A stretch of DNA of 64,000 nucleotides from Azospirillum canadense (GTDB lineage Bacteria > Pseudomonadota > Alphaproteobacteria > Azospirillales > Azospirillaceae): contig NZ_JAOQNG010000001.1 in assembly GCF_025961225.1 (NCBI RefSeq), forward strand, positions 2,158,501 through 2,222,500, given 5' to 3'. The notes below the pieces were generated by a model, which made no database searches, was not told the DNA's origin, and worked only from the letters and a program-made list of their open reading frames with translations. The position numbers and the translations under genes were made by a program. Positions 42,213 through 51,712 of this stretch are shown one piece after another; positions within the stretch are counted from its first letter, which is position 1, and each line of letters begins with the position of its first letter.

Positions 42213-43385
42213 TCACACCGCCTCGACGCCCCTGACCGCCATGACATCCGCCATCCGCCACACCGCCCGCTCCGGGTCGGTCAGCAGCCCGGCCTTGTCC
42301 GCCAGACGGAAGATGTCCGCCAGATGCAGGGTGGAGCGCGCGCTCTCCTGCCCGCCGATCATGGTGAAGTGGTCCTGGTGGCCGTTCAGGTAGGCCATGA
42401 ACACGACACCCGTCTTGTAGAAGCGGGTCGGTGCCTTGAAGATGTGGCGGGACAGCGGGACGGTCGGCGCCAGGATCTCGTGGAAGGTACCCTCGTTCCC
42501 CGCCGCCAGTTCGGCCAGCGCCGCCGCCGCCGCCGGGGCGATGGCGTCGAAGATGCCGAGCAGGGCGTGGGAGTAGCTCTGCTCGTCGCCGGCGATCAGC
42601 TCGGCGTAGTTGAAGTCGTCGCCGGTGTACATGCGCACGCTCGGGTCCAGCCGGCGGCGCATGACGATCTCCTTCTCCTTGTCGAGAAGGGAGATCTTCA
42701 CACCGTCCACCTTGGACGCGAAGTCGTTGATGATCCCCACCGCCGTGTCGAGCGCCACAGCGAAGTCGTTGGTTCCCCAATAGCCGGCCAGCGCCGGGTC
42801 GAACATGTCGCCTAGCCAGTGGATGATCACCGGGTTGCGCACCTGGGACAGGATGCGGCTGTAGACGCGGACATAGTCCTCCGGCCCCTTCGCCACACGG
42901 GCCAGCGCGCGGGAAGCCATCAGGATCACCCGCCCGCCGAGATCCTCGACAGCGGCGACCTGCGTCTCATAGGCGCGGATCACGTCGTCGACGCTGCGCG
43001 CATCCTCCGGCGCCAAATGGTCGGTGCCGGCGCCACAGGCGATGAGGGCGCCACCGCGCGCCTTCGCCGCCGACAACGACCGCCGGATCAGCTCCAGCGA
43101 GGCATTCCAGTCCAGCCCCATGCCGCGCTGGGCGGTGTCCATCGCCTCCGCAACGCCGAAGCCCAGGTCCCACAGATGCTCGCGGAAGGCTATGGTGCGG
43201 TCCCAGTCGATGGCCGGGGTCAGCCACGGGTCGTTGTCGGCCAGCGGGTCGGCCACCATGTGCGCGGCGGCATAGGCGACGCGGTTCAGCGGCCGGTCGG
43301 TGCGCGCGGGGAATCCCCGCGCGGGCGCCAGCGTGTAGGTCTCCAGCGAGCGGTCGGCCCGCGGCAGCTTGATGGTCTGCGCCAT
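42213..43385 (-). CDS. DUF993 family protein, dihydrodipicolinate-synthase-like
   Basis: This 390-aa protein matches the DUF993 pattern: DNDPWLTPAIDWDRTIAFREHLW, GLGFGVAEAMDTAQRGMGLDW-like stretch, VIIHWLGDMFDPALAGYWG and VDGVKISLLDKEKE (candidate Schiff-base Lys in GVKISLLD). The family is annotated as class I aldolase-like with no established substrate. Its place between a Gfo/Idh/MocA oxidoreductase and a sugar epimerase suggests a late cleavage step in a sugar-acid pathway. Confidence 0.8.
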   Translation of the reverse strand: MAQTIKLPRADRSLETYTLAPARGFPARTDRPLNRVAYAAAHMVADPLADNDPWLTPAIDWDRTIAFREHLWDLGFGVAEAMDTAQRGMGLDWNASLELIRRSLSAAKARGGALIACGAGTDHLAPEDARSVDDVIRAYETQVAAVEDLGGRVILMASRALARVAKGPEDYVRVYSRILSQVRNPVIIHWLGDMFDPALAGYWGTNDFAVALDTAVGIINDFASKVDGVKISLLDKEKEIVMRRRLDPSVRMYTGDDFNYAELIAGDEQSYSHALLGIFDAIAPAAAAALAELAAGNEGTFHEILAPTVPLSRHIFKAPTRFYKTGVVFMAYLNGHQDHFTMIGGQESARSTLHLADIFRLADKAGLLTDPERAVWRMADVMAVRGVEAV

Positions 43386-43400
43386 GGATGGATGCTCCGA

Positions 43401-44552
43401 TCAGGCCGTCAGCGACGGAACGTCGACCCAGCGGCGCTCCTTCCAGCTCTTCAGCGCGGCCTCGACCAGCTGCACGCCCTTTGCGCCTTCGATCAGGCCG
43501 TGGTTGAAGGGCGCGTCCTCGACCACATGGCGGATGAAGGCCTCCCACTGGGTCTTGAAGCCGTTGTCGACCGGCTGGTTGTCCGGCACCGGCTGCCACG
43601 TGCTGTAGAAGTCGATGGTCTGCTTCTGGTCCGGGTTCCACACCGGGCGCGGCGTGCCCTGGCGCGGCTGGATCACACAGTCGGTCAGGCCCGCCACCGC
43701 TGAGCCCAGCGTCCCGTCCACCTGGAACGTCACGAGGTCGTCGCGGTAGACGCGCGTCGCCCAGGAGGAGTTGATGTGGGCGATGACGCCGCCCTCAAGC
43801 TCGAAGGTCGCGTAGGCCGCGTCGTCGGCCGTGGCCTGATAGGGCTTGCCCTGCTCGTCCCAGCGTTCCGGGATGTGGGTGGCGCCCAGGCACGAGACGC
43901 TCTTCACCTGGCCGAACAGGTTGTCGAGCACGTAGCGCCAGTGGCAGACCATGTCGAGGATGATGCCGCCGCCGTCCTCCTCCCGGTAGTTCCAGGAGGG
44001 GCGCTGCGCCGTCTGCCAGTCGCCCTCGAACACCCAATAGCCGAACTCGCCGCGCACCGAGAAGATCTTCCCGAAGAAGCCGCTGTCGCGCAGCATCTTC
44101 AGCTTCTGCAGGCCGGGCAGGAACAGCTTGTCCTGCACGGTGCCGTTCTTCACGCCGGCCTGCTCGGCCAGCTTCACGACGCGCAGGGCCTCTTCCAGGT
44201 TGGTGGCGATGGGCTTCTCGCAATAGACGTGCTTGCCGGCGCGGATCGCCATCTCCAGCAGCGTCGGGCGCATCTGGGTGGTGCCGGCATCGAAGAAGAT
44301 GATGTCGTCCGGGTTCGCCAGCGCCGCTTCCAGATTGTCGGTCCAGCGCTCCACCCCGTGGCGCTGGGCAAGCTCGCGGATCTTCTCCGCGTTGCGGCCG
44401 ACCAGGATGGGGTCCGGCATGACGCGGGAACCGTCGGACAGCGTGACGCCGCCCTGCGCCCGGATGGCCAGGATCGACCGGATGAGGTGCTGGTTCATCC
44501 CCATGCGGCCGGTCACGCCGTGCATGATGATCCCAAGGCGCTTGGTGCTCAT
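43401..44552 (-). CDS. Gfo/Idh/MocA-family oxidoreductase
   Basis: In this 383-aa protein the N-terminal Rossmann fold begins [20 protein letters not shown], a GxxGxxG-type loop. The family motif is [12 protein letters not shown], with catalytic-type sequences [15 protein letters not shown]. The C-terminal alpha/beta domain binds a sugar or polyol. It should oxidise an NAD(P)-linked hydroxyl of the operon's substrate. Its start is 19 bp downstream of the enolase-superfamily gene stop. Confidence 0.88.
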   Translation of the reverse strand: MSTKRLGIIMHGVTGRMGMNQHLIRSILAIRAQGGVTLSDGSRVMPDPILVGRNAEKIRELAQRHGVERWTDNLEAALANPDDIIFFDAGTTQMRPTLLEMAIRAGKHVYCEKPIATNLEEALRVVKLAEQAGVKNGTVQDKLFLPGLQKLKMLRDSGFFGKIFSVRGEFGYWVFEGDWQTAQRPSWNYREEDGGGIILDMVCHWRYVLDNLFGQVKSVSCLGATHIPERWDEQGKPYQATADDAAYATFELEGGVIAHINSSWATRVYRDDLVTFQVDGTLGSAVAGLTDCVIQPRQGTPRPVWNPDQKQTIDFYSTWQPVPDNQPVDNGFKTQWEAFIRHVVEDAPFNHGLIEGAKGVQLVEAALKSWKERRWVDVPSLTA

Positions 44553-44571
44553 GGTGCGAACTCCCTGAATC

Positions 44572-45942
44572 CTATGATGCTTGATGTTCTGGTTCTTGTA
44601 GGCGGTCGAGCCGGTCCCAGGCCGGCTGCGCCGCGCTGGCGAAGCCGGGGACGGCCAGTGTTGCGGTCGGCAGGCTCCCGCCCGCCGTGGCGAGGCGGAC
44701 GGTCCCGCCTTCGCCCGTGTAGAAACCGGGATGCGCGGCGAGGAAATCCCCGGCCTCCGGCGCCCCGTCGAAACCCTTCCCGTACTGGTGCCCGTTGCGC
44801 TCCGCATGGCCGATGCCGAGCAGGGCCACCAGCGCGGTGTCCTGCTGCACGGCGAGGCCCGCCTGACAGGTCAGGTCCTCGGCCGAGATGAAGTGCGGCG
44901 CACCCCAGGCGGCGCAACGTGCGCGGTTCAGAAGCGCTTTGTAGAGCCCCTTGCAGGACTTGGACGAAACGCCCCGGTAGCCGACCTCCCGCGCCCGCGG
45001 GAAGGCGTCGTAGCCGTCGTCGCTCTCGTCGATGATCAGCGGGATGCGCTTGGCAAGGCACCCCAGCGGTTCGCCCAAGGCCCGTTCCCGCGCGATCGGC
45101 TGCTCGACGTAGAGCAGGTGCTGCCGGAAGACCGCCAGCGCCGGGTCGCGCTCCATGGCCTCCATCAGCCCGGCCAGCGCCGCGGCGTCCGGATACTGCT
45201 CGTTGCCGTCCAGCGTGGCGCGGTAGCCTTCCGCGGCCGTGTCGAGCACGCGGGCGATGGCCTTCAGCCGCTCCAAGTCGGCGGCGACGTCGCCGCCCAG
45301 CTTGATCTTGAAACGGCTCAGCCGCTCTCGCGCCAGCAGGCCACGCAGGTCTTCCGGTTCGTCCAGCAACCCTACCGTGTGGCGGATCGCCACCGCGCCG
45401 AGCGGCGTCAGCCCGCCCAGGAACCCGTCCACGTCGAAGCCGGCGAGGTCCTGCGTCAGCCGCGCGTCGAGCCCGGCGACGTTGGCCGCCATGCCCGTGA
45501 AGAAGTCCGTTCCGAGCGCCCGCAGCAGCCCGTCGAGAACGGCCTTGTCGATCAGCGCCGGCCCGTAGGCGGCGGTCAGGTCCGGCAGTCCCACCGCGCG
45601 GCAGGCCTGCACTTGCGCGCCGTAGGCCGCCGCGTGGTGCCCGAAGGCGCTGTCCAGCCGGTCATCGGCCAGATAGGCGTCCCGCGCGGTGTGGAGCGAC
45701 CGCCGCAAGCCGTCCACCGTCTCGGCCGGGCTGCGCGCCGGGTTCTTGTCGAACCACTTCGGCATCATCATCTCGGCCGTGCCGCCCCAGTCCTCGCCGA
45801 CGCCCTCCACCTCCACCAGGGCACGCACGAAGGCCTGCGGGGCCGCCTCCACCGTCACCGCGCCGAAGCGGAAGGGCTTCGTGAATTGGACGGGGCGTTC
45901 GTAGAGTTCGATGGCGCGGATGCGGAGGCGGGGCGAGGTCAT
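44572..45942 (-). CDS. Enolase-superfamily (mandelate racemase-like) enzyme
   Basis: This 456-aa protein has an N-terminal capping domain and a TIM barrel. [16 protein letters not shown] carries a KxK-like catalytic Lys; metal ligands follow as LDGNEQY (Asp), YVEQPI (Glu) and IIDESDDG (Asp/Glu). The barrel-end Lys is plausibly in GVSSKSCKG. These features suggest a MLE/MR-type dehydratase or racemase for an acid sugar. It is longer than most members because of a C-terminal extension. The substrate is unknown. Confidence 0.82.
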   Translation of the reverse strand: MTSPRLRIRAIELYERPVQFTKPFRFGAVTVEAAPQAFVRALVEVEGVGEDWGGTAEMMMPKWFDKNPARSPAETVDGLRRSLHTARDAYLADDRLDSAFGHHAAAYGAQVQACRAVGLPDLTAAYGPALIDKAVLDGLLRALGTDFFTGMAANVAGLDARLTQDLAGFDVDGFLGGLTPLGAVAIRHTVGLLDEPEDLRGLLARERLSRFKIKLGGDVAADLERLKAIARVLDTAAEGYRATLDGNEQYPDAAALAGLMEAMERDPALAVFRQHLLYVEQPIARERALGEPLGCLAKRIPLIIDESDDGYDAFPRAREVGYRGVSSKSCKGLYKALLNRARCAAWGAPHFISAEDLTCQAGLAVQQDTALVALLGIGHAERNGHQYGKGFDGAPEAGDFLAAHPGFYTGEGGTVRLATAGGSLPTATLAVPGFASAAQPAWDRLDRLQEPEHQAS

Positions 45943-45955
45943 GATCGCATCCGCC

Positions 45956-46780
45956 TCAGTCCAGATGCCCCTGCGCGTTGAAATGCGCGCGGATCCTCTG
46001 GGTCAACTCGATGAAGACCGGGTGCCCCATGACGTCCAGCGTCCGCGGGCGCGGCAGCGGGACCTCGTAGGTGGCGGCGATGGTGCCCGGACGCTCCGAC
46101 ATCACCATCACGCGGTCGGCGAGGAACACCGCCTCGGGGATGGAGTGGGTGATCAGCATCACAGTCTTGCCGGTCTCGTGCTGGATGCGCTGCAACTCCA
46201 CGTTCATGCGCTCCCGCGTCATAGCGTCGAGCGCGCCGAAGGGCTCGTCCATCAGCAGGATCTTCGGGTCATGGACGAGCGCACGGCACAGCGAGGCGCG
46301 CTGCTGCATGCCGCCGGACAGCTGCCAGGGGTACTTGTTCTCGAACCCCTCCAGCCCGGTCATGCGGATCAGGGCGCGGGCGCGTTCCAGGTACTTGTCG
46401 CGCGGCAGGCGGCGGACCTCCACCGGCATCATGATGTTGCGCAGGACCGACCGCCAGGCCAGCAGCACCGGGCTCTGGAACACGATGCCGACATCGTCGT
46501 GCGGCTCGGTCACCGTGGTGCCCTCGATGCTGATGGTGCCGGAACTCACCGGCAGCAGGCCGGCGACCATCTTCAGCAACGTGGACTTGCCGCAGCCCGA
46601 CGGGCCGACCACCACCAGGAACTCCCCGTCCCGCACGTCGAAGGTGATGGGACGCAGGGACGGCACCTCCCCGTCGCGGGTGCGGTAGGTCTTCGTCACG
46701 CCGTCGATCTGGATCAGGGTCTTCTGCGACAGGCGGCCCGTTTCCTCTGACCCGACGATTTTCAGGTTGGGCTGTGCCAT
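45956..46780 (-). CDS. ABC transporter ATP-binding protein (nitrate/sulfonate/taurine type)
   Basis: This 274-aa protein has Walker A GPSGCGKS, signature LSGGMQQRASLCRAL, Walker B ILLMDEPFGALD and the subfamily motif MLITHSIPEAVFLADRV. It belongs with the binding protein at 46806 and the permease at 47866, transcribed ahead of the catabolic enzymes. Confidence 0.93.
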   Translation of the reverse strand: MAQPNLKIVGSEETGRLSQKTLIQIDGVTKTYRTRDGEVPSLRPITFDVRDGEFLVVVGPSGCGKSTLLKMVAGLLPVSSGTISIEGTTVTEPHDDVGIVFQSPVLLAWRSVLRNIMMPVEVRRLPRDKYLERARALIRMTGLEGFENKYPWQLSGGMQQRASLCRALVHDPKILLMDEPFGALDAMTRERMNVELQRIQHETGKTVMLITHSIPEAVFLADRVMVMSERPGTIAATYEVPLPRPRTLDVMGHPVFIELTQRIRAHFNAQGHLD

Positions 46781-46805
46781 CCCGGTATCCCCTCCCTTGC
46801 TGGCC

Positions 46806-47816
46806 TTACTGGCTGCTGCCGCTGGTCGTCGCCGGGTCCGCCGGCAGGAAGTCGCGGGTGTAGAAGGCCTTGGGGTCCTTCTTGGCCGACGCGTCCACGC
46901 CGCCGTATTCCACGAGCATGGTGACGCTGTCGGTCATGTTGGCGTCGGTGACGCGGAAGGGCCGCATGTTCTTCGTCTCCGCCGTGCGGTAGAGCGGCGT
47001 GGTCAGCTCGAAGCCTTCCAGCAGCGTCGCTTCCTGCCCGGCCTTCGGGTTCGCCTTCAGGATCGCGGCCACCGCCTCGCGCGGGGCCTTCTCCGCGCCC
47101 TCGACCGCCTTGGTGGTGGCGGCCATGAAGCGCTTCACGAGGTCCGGGTTGTCCTTCAGCGTGTCTTTGTTGGCGATGATTCCGCTGGAGACCATGTTGA
47201 CGCCGTAGTCGGAAAAGCGGATCGGCGTCACCGACTTGCCGGTGGCGTCCTTGATCTTCATGCTCTGGTCCATGACGTAGCCGAGCAGCAGGTCCGCCTG
47301 CCCGTTGATCACGGCGTTCAGCTTGGTCTGCGCGTCGCCGGACACCACGCGGAAGTCGCTTTCCTTCAGGCCGGCCTTCTTCAGGAACAGCGGCCAGATC
47401 TGGGACATGCTGTCGCCCGGCGTCATGGCGACGGTCTTGCCCTTGATGTCCTCGGCCTTGGTGATGTTCTTCTCGGCGAAGCCCATGGCCGACATCGGGT
47501 TGACCTGGAGCAGCACACCCGGCGAGATCACCGGCGCGCCCTTCACGGCCGCCTTGATCATGGTCGGCACGTCGACGTAGCCGAAGGTCACCGTCTTCGC
47601 GGCCACCGCCTGCGTGGTCACGGCGGACCCGCGGCCTTCCTGGATTTCCAGGTCGATGCCCTCGGCCTCGTACAGGCCCTTGTCCTTGCCGTAGTAGAAG
47701 GGCGCGTGCTCGCCGTAGACGTACCAGTTCAGCATCAGCACGACCTTGTCCCCGGCCTGGGCCGGCAACGTCGTAGCGGTCAGCGCGCAGAGCGCCGCGA
47801 AGAGCGTCTTCCTCAT
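46806..47816 (-). CDS. ABC transporter substrate-binding protein, NMT1/ThiY-like
   Basis: This 336-aa protein has a signal peptide (MRKTLFAALCALTATTLPAQA, cleavage AQA-GD) and an NMT1-type periplasmic fold (VVLMLNWYVYGEHAPFYYGKDKG). The family binds pyrimidines, thiamine precursors, sulfonates or riboflavin. GGGAGG precedes ATG 47816. The real ligand should be the substrate of the downstream enzymes. Confidence 0.9.
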   Translation of the reverse strand: MRKTLFAALCALTATTLPAQAGDKVVLMLNWYVYGEHAPFYYGKDKGLYEAEGIDLEIQEGRGSAVTTQAVAAKTVTFGYVDVPTMIKAAVKGAPVISPGVLLQVNPMSAMGFAEKNITKAEDIKGKTVAMTPGDSMSQIWPLFLKKAGLKESDFRVVSGDAQTKLNAVINGQADLLLGYVMDQSMKIKDATGKSVTPIRFSDYGVNMVSSGIIANKDTLKDNPDLVKRFMAATTKAVEGAEKAPREAVAAILKANPKAGQEATLLEGFELTTPLYRTAETKNMRPFRVTDANMTDSVTMLVEYGGVDASAKKDPKAFYTRDFLPADPATTSGSSQ

Positions 47817-47865
47817 CTCTATTCCTCCCGTTGGATGCCCGGCCCGGTTCTTGTCTTGTTGGCCG

Positions 47866-48726
47866 TTACGAAGTCGCGGTGTAGGTGTGGCGGTGGCTGG
47901 CGTGCCAGGGAATGGCCAGCCGCTCGATGACGTCGATGATCCAGAAGAGCACCACACCGATCATCGCCAGCACCACCAGGGCGGCGAACATCAGCGGAAG
48001 CTCGAAATTGCCGATGGAGCGCTGAAGCACGAAGCCGATGCCGGAGTTGGCGCCGACGAACTCGCCCACCACCGCGCCGACGACGGCCAGCGTGATCGAC
48101 ACCTTCAAACCCGCGAAAATGGCCGGCATGGCGTGCGGCAGGCGGACCATCGTGAAGGTCTGGAGGCGCGAGGCCTTCATGGACTTCGCGAGATCCATCA
48201 TGTCGGTGTCGACCGACTTGAAGCCCTGCACCGCCGACACGACGATCGGGAAGAAGGCCAGCAGGAAGGCGGAGATCACCTTCGGCAGCAGCCCGAAGCC
48301 GAACCACACCACGAACAGCGGTGCGATCGCCACCTTCGGGATCGACTGAGAGAAGACCAGCAGCGGGTAGACGTAGGCCTCCACCGTCCGCGACCCGGCG
48401 ATCAGCATGGCGACCGGGATGCCGAACAGCACCGACAGCGCGAAGCCGCCCAGCGTCGCCATCGTCGTCGGGACGGAGGCCGCGAGCAGCTGGTCCCAGT
48501 CGGACATCAGCGCCAACGCCACGTCGCCCGGCTTCGGGATCAGGTAGGCGGGGATTGCGAAGACCCGCACGGAGACGTCCCACAGGATCGTCAGGATCAC
48601 CAGCAGCAGAACCGGCCGGAACCAGCCGGAATTGGCGAGGCGCACCAGGAAATTCAGCGGGGTGCCCGATCGGTCACCCGATCCGCCATCCGATCCCTTG
48701 GCGCGAGCCGCAATGCCGAATGCCAT
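47866..48726 (-). CDS. ABC transporter permease, SsuC/TauC type
   Basis: This 286-aa protein has six membrane segments and an EAA-like loop (AKSMKASRLQTFTMVRLPHAMPAIFAGLKVS, position ~195-225). It is the first gene of the seven-gene operon. A perfect palindromic operator lies 44 bp upstream of its start. Confidence 0.92.
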   Translation of the reverse strand: MAFGIAARAKGSDGGSGDRSGTPLNFLVRLANSGWFRPVLLLVILTILWDVSVRVFAIPAYLIPKPGDVALALMSDWDQLLAASVPTTMATLGGFALSVLFGIPVAMLIAGSRTVEAYVYPLLVFSQSIPKVAIAPLFVVWFGFGLLPKVISAFLLAFFPIVVSAVQGFKSVDTDMMDLAKSMKASRLQTFTMVRLPHAMPAIFAGLKVSITLAVVGAVVGEFVGANSGIGFVLQRSIGNFELPLMFAALVVLAMIGVVLFWIIDVIERLAIPWHASHRHTYTATS

Positions 48727-48769
48727 CGTCCTTCCTCCCGCCGGTCGGGCTGGGCGCGGTGGATGCGCT

Positions 48770-48791
48770 CTTTTAACCGGCTGGTTAAAAG
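48770..48791. promoter_or_regulatory. Perfect 22-bp palindromic operator
   Basis: CTTTTAACC-GGCT-GGTTAAAAG has perfect 9-bp arms and lies 44-65 bp upstream of the permease start, where a promoter is expected. A TetR-family gene is the next gene upstream. The dyad length and centre spacing match TetR-type operators, so repression of the catabolic operon is inferred. Confidence 0.75.
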
Positions 48792-48873
48792 TACGTCCGG
48801 GCATGTCTGCGGGTCAACTACGCCAAAGGGGGTGGCGGATAATACGTTTGGCAAGCATTTGCAGATGGAAGCG

Positions 48874-48963
48874 TCGTAGGTTGGGTGCAGGCGCAGCCGG
48901 AACCCAACGTCGCCGGCAAAGCGACCATGTTGGGTTCCGGCTGCGCCTGCACCCAACCTACGA
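48874..48963. repeat. Perfect 35-bp inverted repeat, REP-like
   Basis: The arms 48874-48908 and 48929-48963 are exact complements around a 20-nt loop. They begin TCGTAGGTTGGGTGCAGGCG. The hairpin lies just after the TetR stop and before the operon operator. It has the appearance of a dispersed palindromic element (GTAGGTTGGGT type seen in many genomes). It may isolate the two transcripts. Confidence 0.88.
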
Positions 48964-48977
48964 AAAACAAAGGGTTT

Positions 48978-49676
48978 TTACGCGCGCAACGACGACAGGA
49001 CCAGTTCCACCATATGGGTCAGACGGGCGGTCTTCTCGTCCTCGGCCAGCAGGTCGCGACCGAAAATGACGGACAGCGTGTGCACGTTCGACAGGTAGAA
49101 GTAGGCCAGCCCGGCGATGGAGATGTAGAGCTGCACCGGGTCCACGCCGGGGCGGAACACGCCGATGGCGATGCCGCGCTTCAGCACATCGGCGATCATC
49201 TGCACGAAGGGGGAGTGCATGGCGTGCACCTTCTCCGACGTCTTCAGCAGCTCCGCCCGGTGCAGATTCTCGATGTTCAGCAGCGCCATGAACTCGGGAT
49301 TGTCGAGGAAATACTGCCAGGTGAACTGGATCAGCCGCGCGATGGCCTCCGGCGGGGTCAGCGTCTCCAGGCTCAGCGTCCGCTCCGCGACGCGGATGCG
49401 CTCGTAGGCGCCCTCCAGGACGGCGAGGTACAGGCCCTCCTTGTTGCCGACGTGGTAGTAGAGCATCCGCTTGTTGGTGCCGGCGACCTCGGCGATGCGC
49501 TCCACGCGGGCGCCGCCCAGGCCATAGCGCGCGAACTCCTCGGTCGCGGCGGCAAGGATTCGGGCGCGCGTCCCCTCGGGATCGCGCGTGACCTTCGGCG
49601 CGTCCGTTTCTCCGGCGGTCTTCCCGGCGCGGGGCTTGCGCGGCCTCGTCTTCTTCGGGTCGATCAGCGTTTCCAT
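48978..49676 (-). CDS. TetR-family transcriptional regulator
   Basis: This 232-aa protein has a basic, Lys/Arg/Pro-rich N-terminal extension (~30 residues). The TetR helix-turn-helix follows (ARILAAATEEFARYGLGGARVERIA, then EVAGTNKRMLYYHVGNKEGLY). The C-terminal ligand domain resembles RutR/PydR-like members (WQYFLDNPEFMALLNIENLHRA). It is in line with the operon at 48726-41292 and probably binds the palindrome at 48770, with the imported substrate as inducer. Confidence 0.9.
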   Translation of the reverse strand: METLIDPKKTRPRKPRAGKTAGETDAPKVTRDPEGTRARILAAATEEFARYGLGGARVERIAEVAGTNKRMLYYHVGNKEGLYLAVLEGAYERIRVAERTLSLETLTPPEAIARLIQFTWQYFLDNPEFMALLNIENLHRAELLKTSEKVHAMHSPFVQMIADVLKRGIAIGVFRPGVDPVQLYISIAGLAYFYLSNVHTLSVIFGRDLLAEDEKTARLTHMVELVLSSLRA

Positions 49677-49799
49677 TCCCCCGTCCTTACACAAGTTGCG
49701 GCCGGATGCCCGGCCGCGAAGGTGTCCACTGTGGGGCAGAACGCGGGGGACGGGAAGAGTGGACCGTCCCGGACGGCCGTGCGGTCACTTCGTACCCAA

Positions 49800-50354
49800 T
49801 CATTTGGTCGTCGTGGTCCCGCTCGGCGTTCCGGTCGAGCCGCCCGGCCCCGTGCCGGTGGTGGTACCGGTCCCAGTGGATCCGGTGCCGCCCATCTGGC
49901 CGCCCATCTGGCCGCCCATCTGGCCATTGGGCATGGTCCCGCCGCCCTGCATCATGGTCCCGGGCATCATGTTGCCGTGCATCATATTGCCGGGCATCGC
50001 CCCGCTGCTGCCGGACATGGCGGCGCCTTGGCCGCCGGTATCCACCATCATCGTCACGGTTTCGCCATTGGCGCCCTGCGCCTGGACCAGATAAGCGGAA
50101 TCGAGGACGCGGATGTTGGTGAAGCCGGCCTGCTCCAGCGACTTGCGCAGCTTGTCCTGGCTGCCTGCGTCCATGGAGTGGAAGCGGCTGCCGACCGACC
50201 CGGCGCTGTTCTGGTCCATCGGGACTCCGCCGGACGGCGACGCCCCCGTTGTGCCGGCCGTGGAGCCCGTGGACGGGGTGGTCGTCGATTGCGCCATCGC
50301 GCCGGCGGGCAGCGCCAGCATCAGGGTGGCCGCGGAAACGACGAGAACTCGCAT
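49800..50354 (-). CDS. Exported Met/Gly-rich repeat protein
   Basis: This 184-aa protein has a signal peptide (MRVLVVSAATLMLALPAGAMA). The central ~70-residue folded region (FHSMDAGSQDKLRKSLEQAG, NIRVLDSAYLVQAQG) resembles a PepSY/BON-like small domain. The tail is Met/Gly/Thr-rich with GNMMHGNMMPG and three GGQM repeats. Methionine and histidine clusters could bind copper, but this is inference. The function is unknown. Confidence 0.6.
   Translation of the reverse strand: MRVLVVSAATLMLALPAGAMAQSTTTPSTGSTAGTTGASPSGGVPMDQNSAGSVGSRFHSMDAGSQDKLRKSLEQAGFTNIRVLDSAYLVQAQGANGETVTMMVDTGGQGAAMSGSSGAMPGNMMHGNMMPGTMMQGGGTMPNGQMGGQMGGQMGGTGSTGTGTTTGTGPGGSTGTPSGTTTTK
49889..49924 (-). repeat. 12-bp in-frame tandem repeat, three copies
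   Basis: Three perfect copies of CGCCCATCTGGC (plus strand) encode the GQMG repeats in the Met-rich tail of the exported protein. It is a potential slippage site. Confidence 0.85.
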
Positions 50355-50457
50355 GACTTTTCCTCCCAAGCATCGGGCCCCGCGACATGGGGCCCCGTGA
50401 AGGAAAAACAGCCGCGCGGCGGCACCATCACCGGAATGTGCCCCGTAAGGGCGCCGG

Positions 50458-50769
50458 TCACTGGCGCACATCGAACAGCTTTCCATTGCGGAACACGCAG
50501 GTGCCCTGGACCAGCCGCCCCTCGCCGGAGGTCAGCGCCAGCTTGACCCGCACCGTCGTCTCGTTCGGCCGCTCCGCATCCACCGCAGTGACGGTGTAGG
50601 CGTGCCCTCCCCCGCCCTGCCGCTCGCCCAGCTCGTGCGCGCAGGCGTCCACCAGCGGCTTGTCGGCATCGGTCAACGTGATGGTGGGGGGCGATGCGGT
50701 TTGGGCAAGCACCGGACCGGCGCCGAGCGCCACCAGGAAAGCCACGGCGAAAGTCCGGCAACGGCCCAT
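50458..50769 (-). CDS. Small exported hypothetical protein
   Basis: This 103-aa protein has a signal peptide (MGRCRTFAVAFLVALGAGPVLA). The mature part has two Cys (VDACAHELGE, QGTCVFRN), likely a disulfide, and a beta-strand-rich second half. GGGGAG precedes ATG 50769. No family is recognised. It is upstream of and collinear with the Met-rich protein gene, 103 bp apart. Confidence 0.6.
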   Translation of the reverse strand: MGRCRTFAVAFLVALGAGPVLAQTASPPTITLTDADKPLVDACAHELGERQGGGGHAYTVTAVDAERPNETTVRVKLALTSGEGRLVQGTCVFRNGKLFDVRQ

Positions 50770-50976
50770 GAATGCTCCCCCCAACTGTTGCGGGCACACC
50801 AGATCTGGCTAGCCCTATTGGTTTACGTATGGATTGTTTGACAACCGAACATAACAGTTCCATCATGAACAAGACGATAAAATTCGCACCGGCATTTTGT
50901 CCTGCCGCACAGAACCGCGAAGTCGCCGCCAAATGACCGGCCCAAAAGGACCGGCGGTTCAGGGGGTTATTCGATC

Positions 50977-51669
50977 ATGCTAGTTGTGTCGGCTGGCCGC
51001 TCCGTCTTGGAAGCGGTCGGAAGGGTCGCCTTTGTGCTGTTTCTCGCATCGGCCTCCCCATGGTCCACACAGGCGGCCGAACCGCTGAAGGACTGGCCTT
51101 GCAAGGAACCTCTGGTTGCGCCGCTGACCGCCGCCATGGTGTGGCCGGACCGGCATCCGGAGGCGCTGGCCGCCCTGCCCGCGGAGCGCGCGTGGGAGGC
51201 CGACCCGCGCGTGCGCGACCTCGTCGAATACGCCCTCAACCCGGAAAACACGCCCACTCTCGGCGCCGAGGCCATCGCGCGCTTCGCCAGGGAAGCCGGC
51301 GAACCCGGCCGCGACCGCCGGGCGGAACTGACGCTGGCCCTGTCCGGCGTGGTGGACCTGACCAACCGGCTGCGCGGCATCATGGTGGAGGGCGTCGGCC
51401 TGAACGTGGTCCGCTCCAAGATCCTGGCGGAGGAAGTGAACGCCAACAGCGCGGCCCTGACCCAGGTGAGCGGCGACACGATGAGCAGCGACAAGGGCAG
51501 CGGCAACACGGGCGGCCCCACCGTTTCCGATGTCCGCCAGGCGCGCTTCTGGAACCTGCGCCGGCTCGACAAGACGGAAGACGACGCGGCGATGATCTGC
51601 CGCAAGCTCGCCTACAGCGAACGCAAGCTGCGCACGCTCGCCCAGGCGGTGTCCCAGGCAATGGACTGA
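50977..51669 (+). CDS. Exported protein upstream of the PQQ dehydrogenase
   Basis: This 230-aa protein has a signal peptide (residues ~14-34, cleavage near TQAAE). The mature part is helical and contains KDWPCKEPLV and MICRKLAYSER, two Cys that may pair. Its motif PLTAAMVW and position 43 bp before the dehydrogenase suggest a dedicated periplasmic partner, for example a maturation or electron-transfer accessory. No family is recognised with confidence. Confidence 0.65.
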   Translation: MLVVSAGRSVLEAVGRVAFVLFLASASPWSTQAAEPLKDWPCKEPLVAPLTAAMVWPDRHPEALAALPAERAWEADPRVRDLVEYALNPENTPTLGAEAIARFAREAGEPGRDRRAELTLALSGVVDLTNRLRGIMVEGVGLNVVRSKILAEEVNANSAALTQVSGDTMSSDKGSGNTGGPTVSDVRQARFWNLRRLDKTEDDAAMICRKLAYSERKLRTLAQAVSQAMD

Positions 51670-51712
51670 GGGTCTCGACACGGCACCAAGCAACGCAAAC
51701 GGGGAGGCATCC

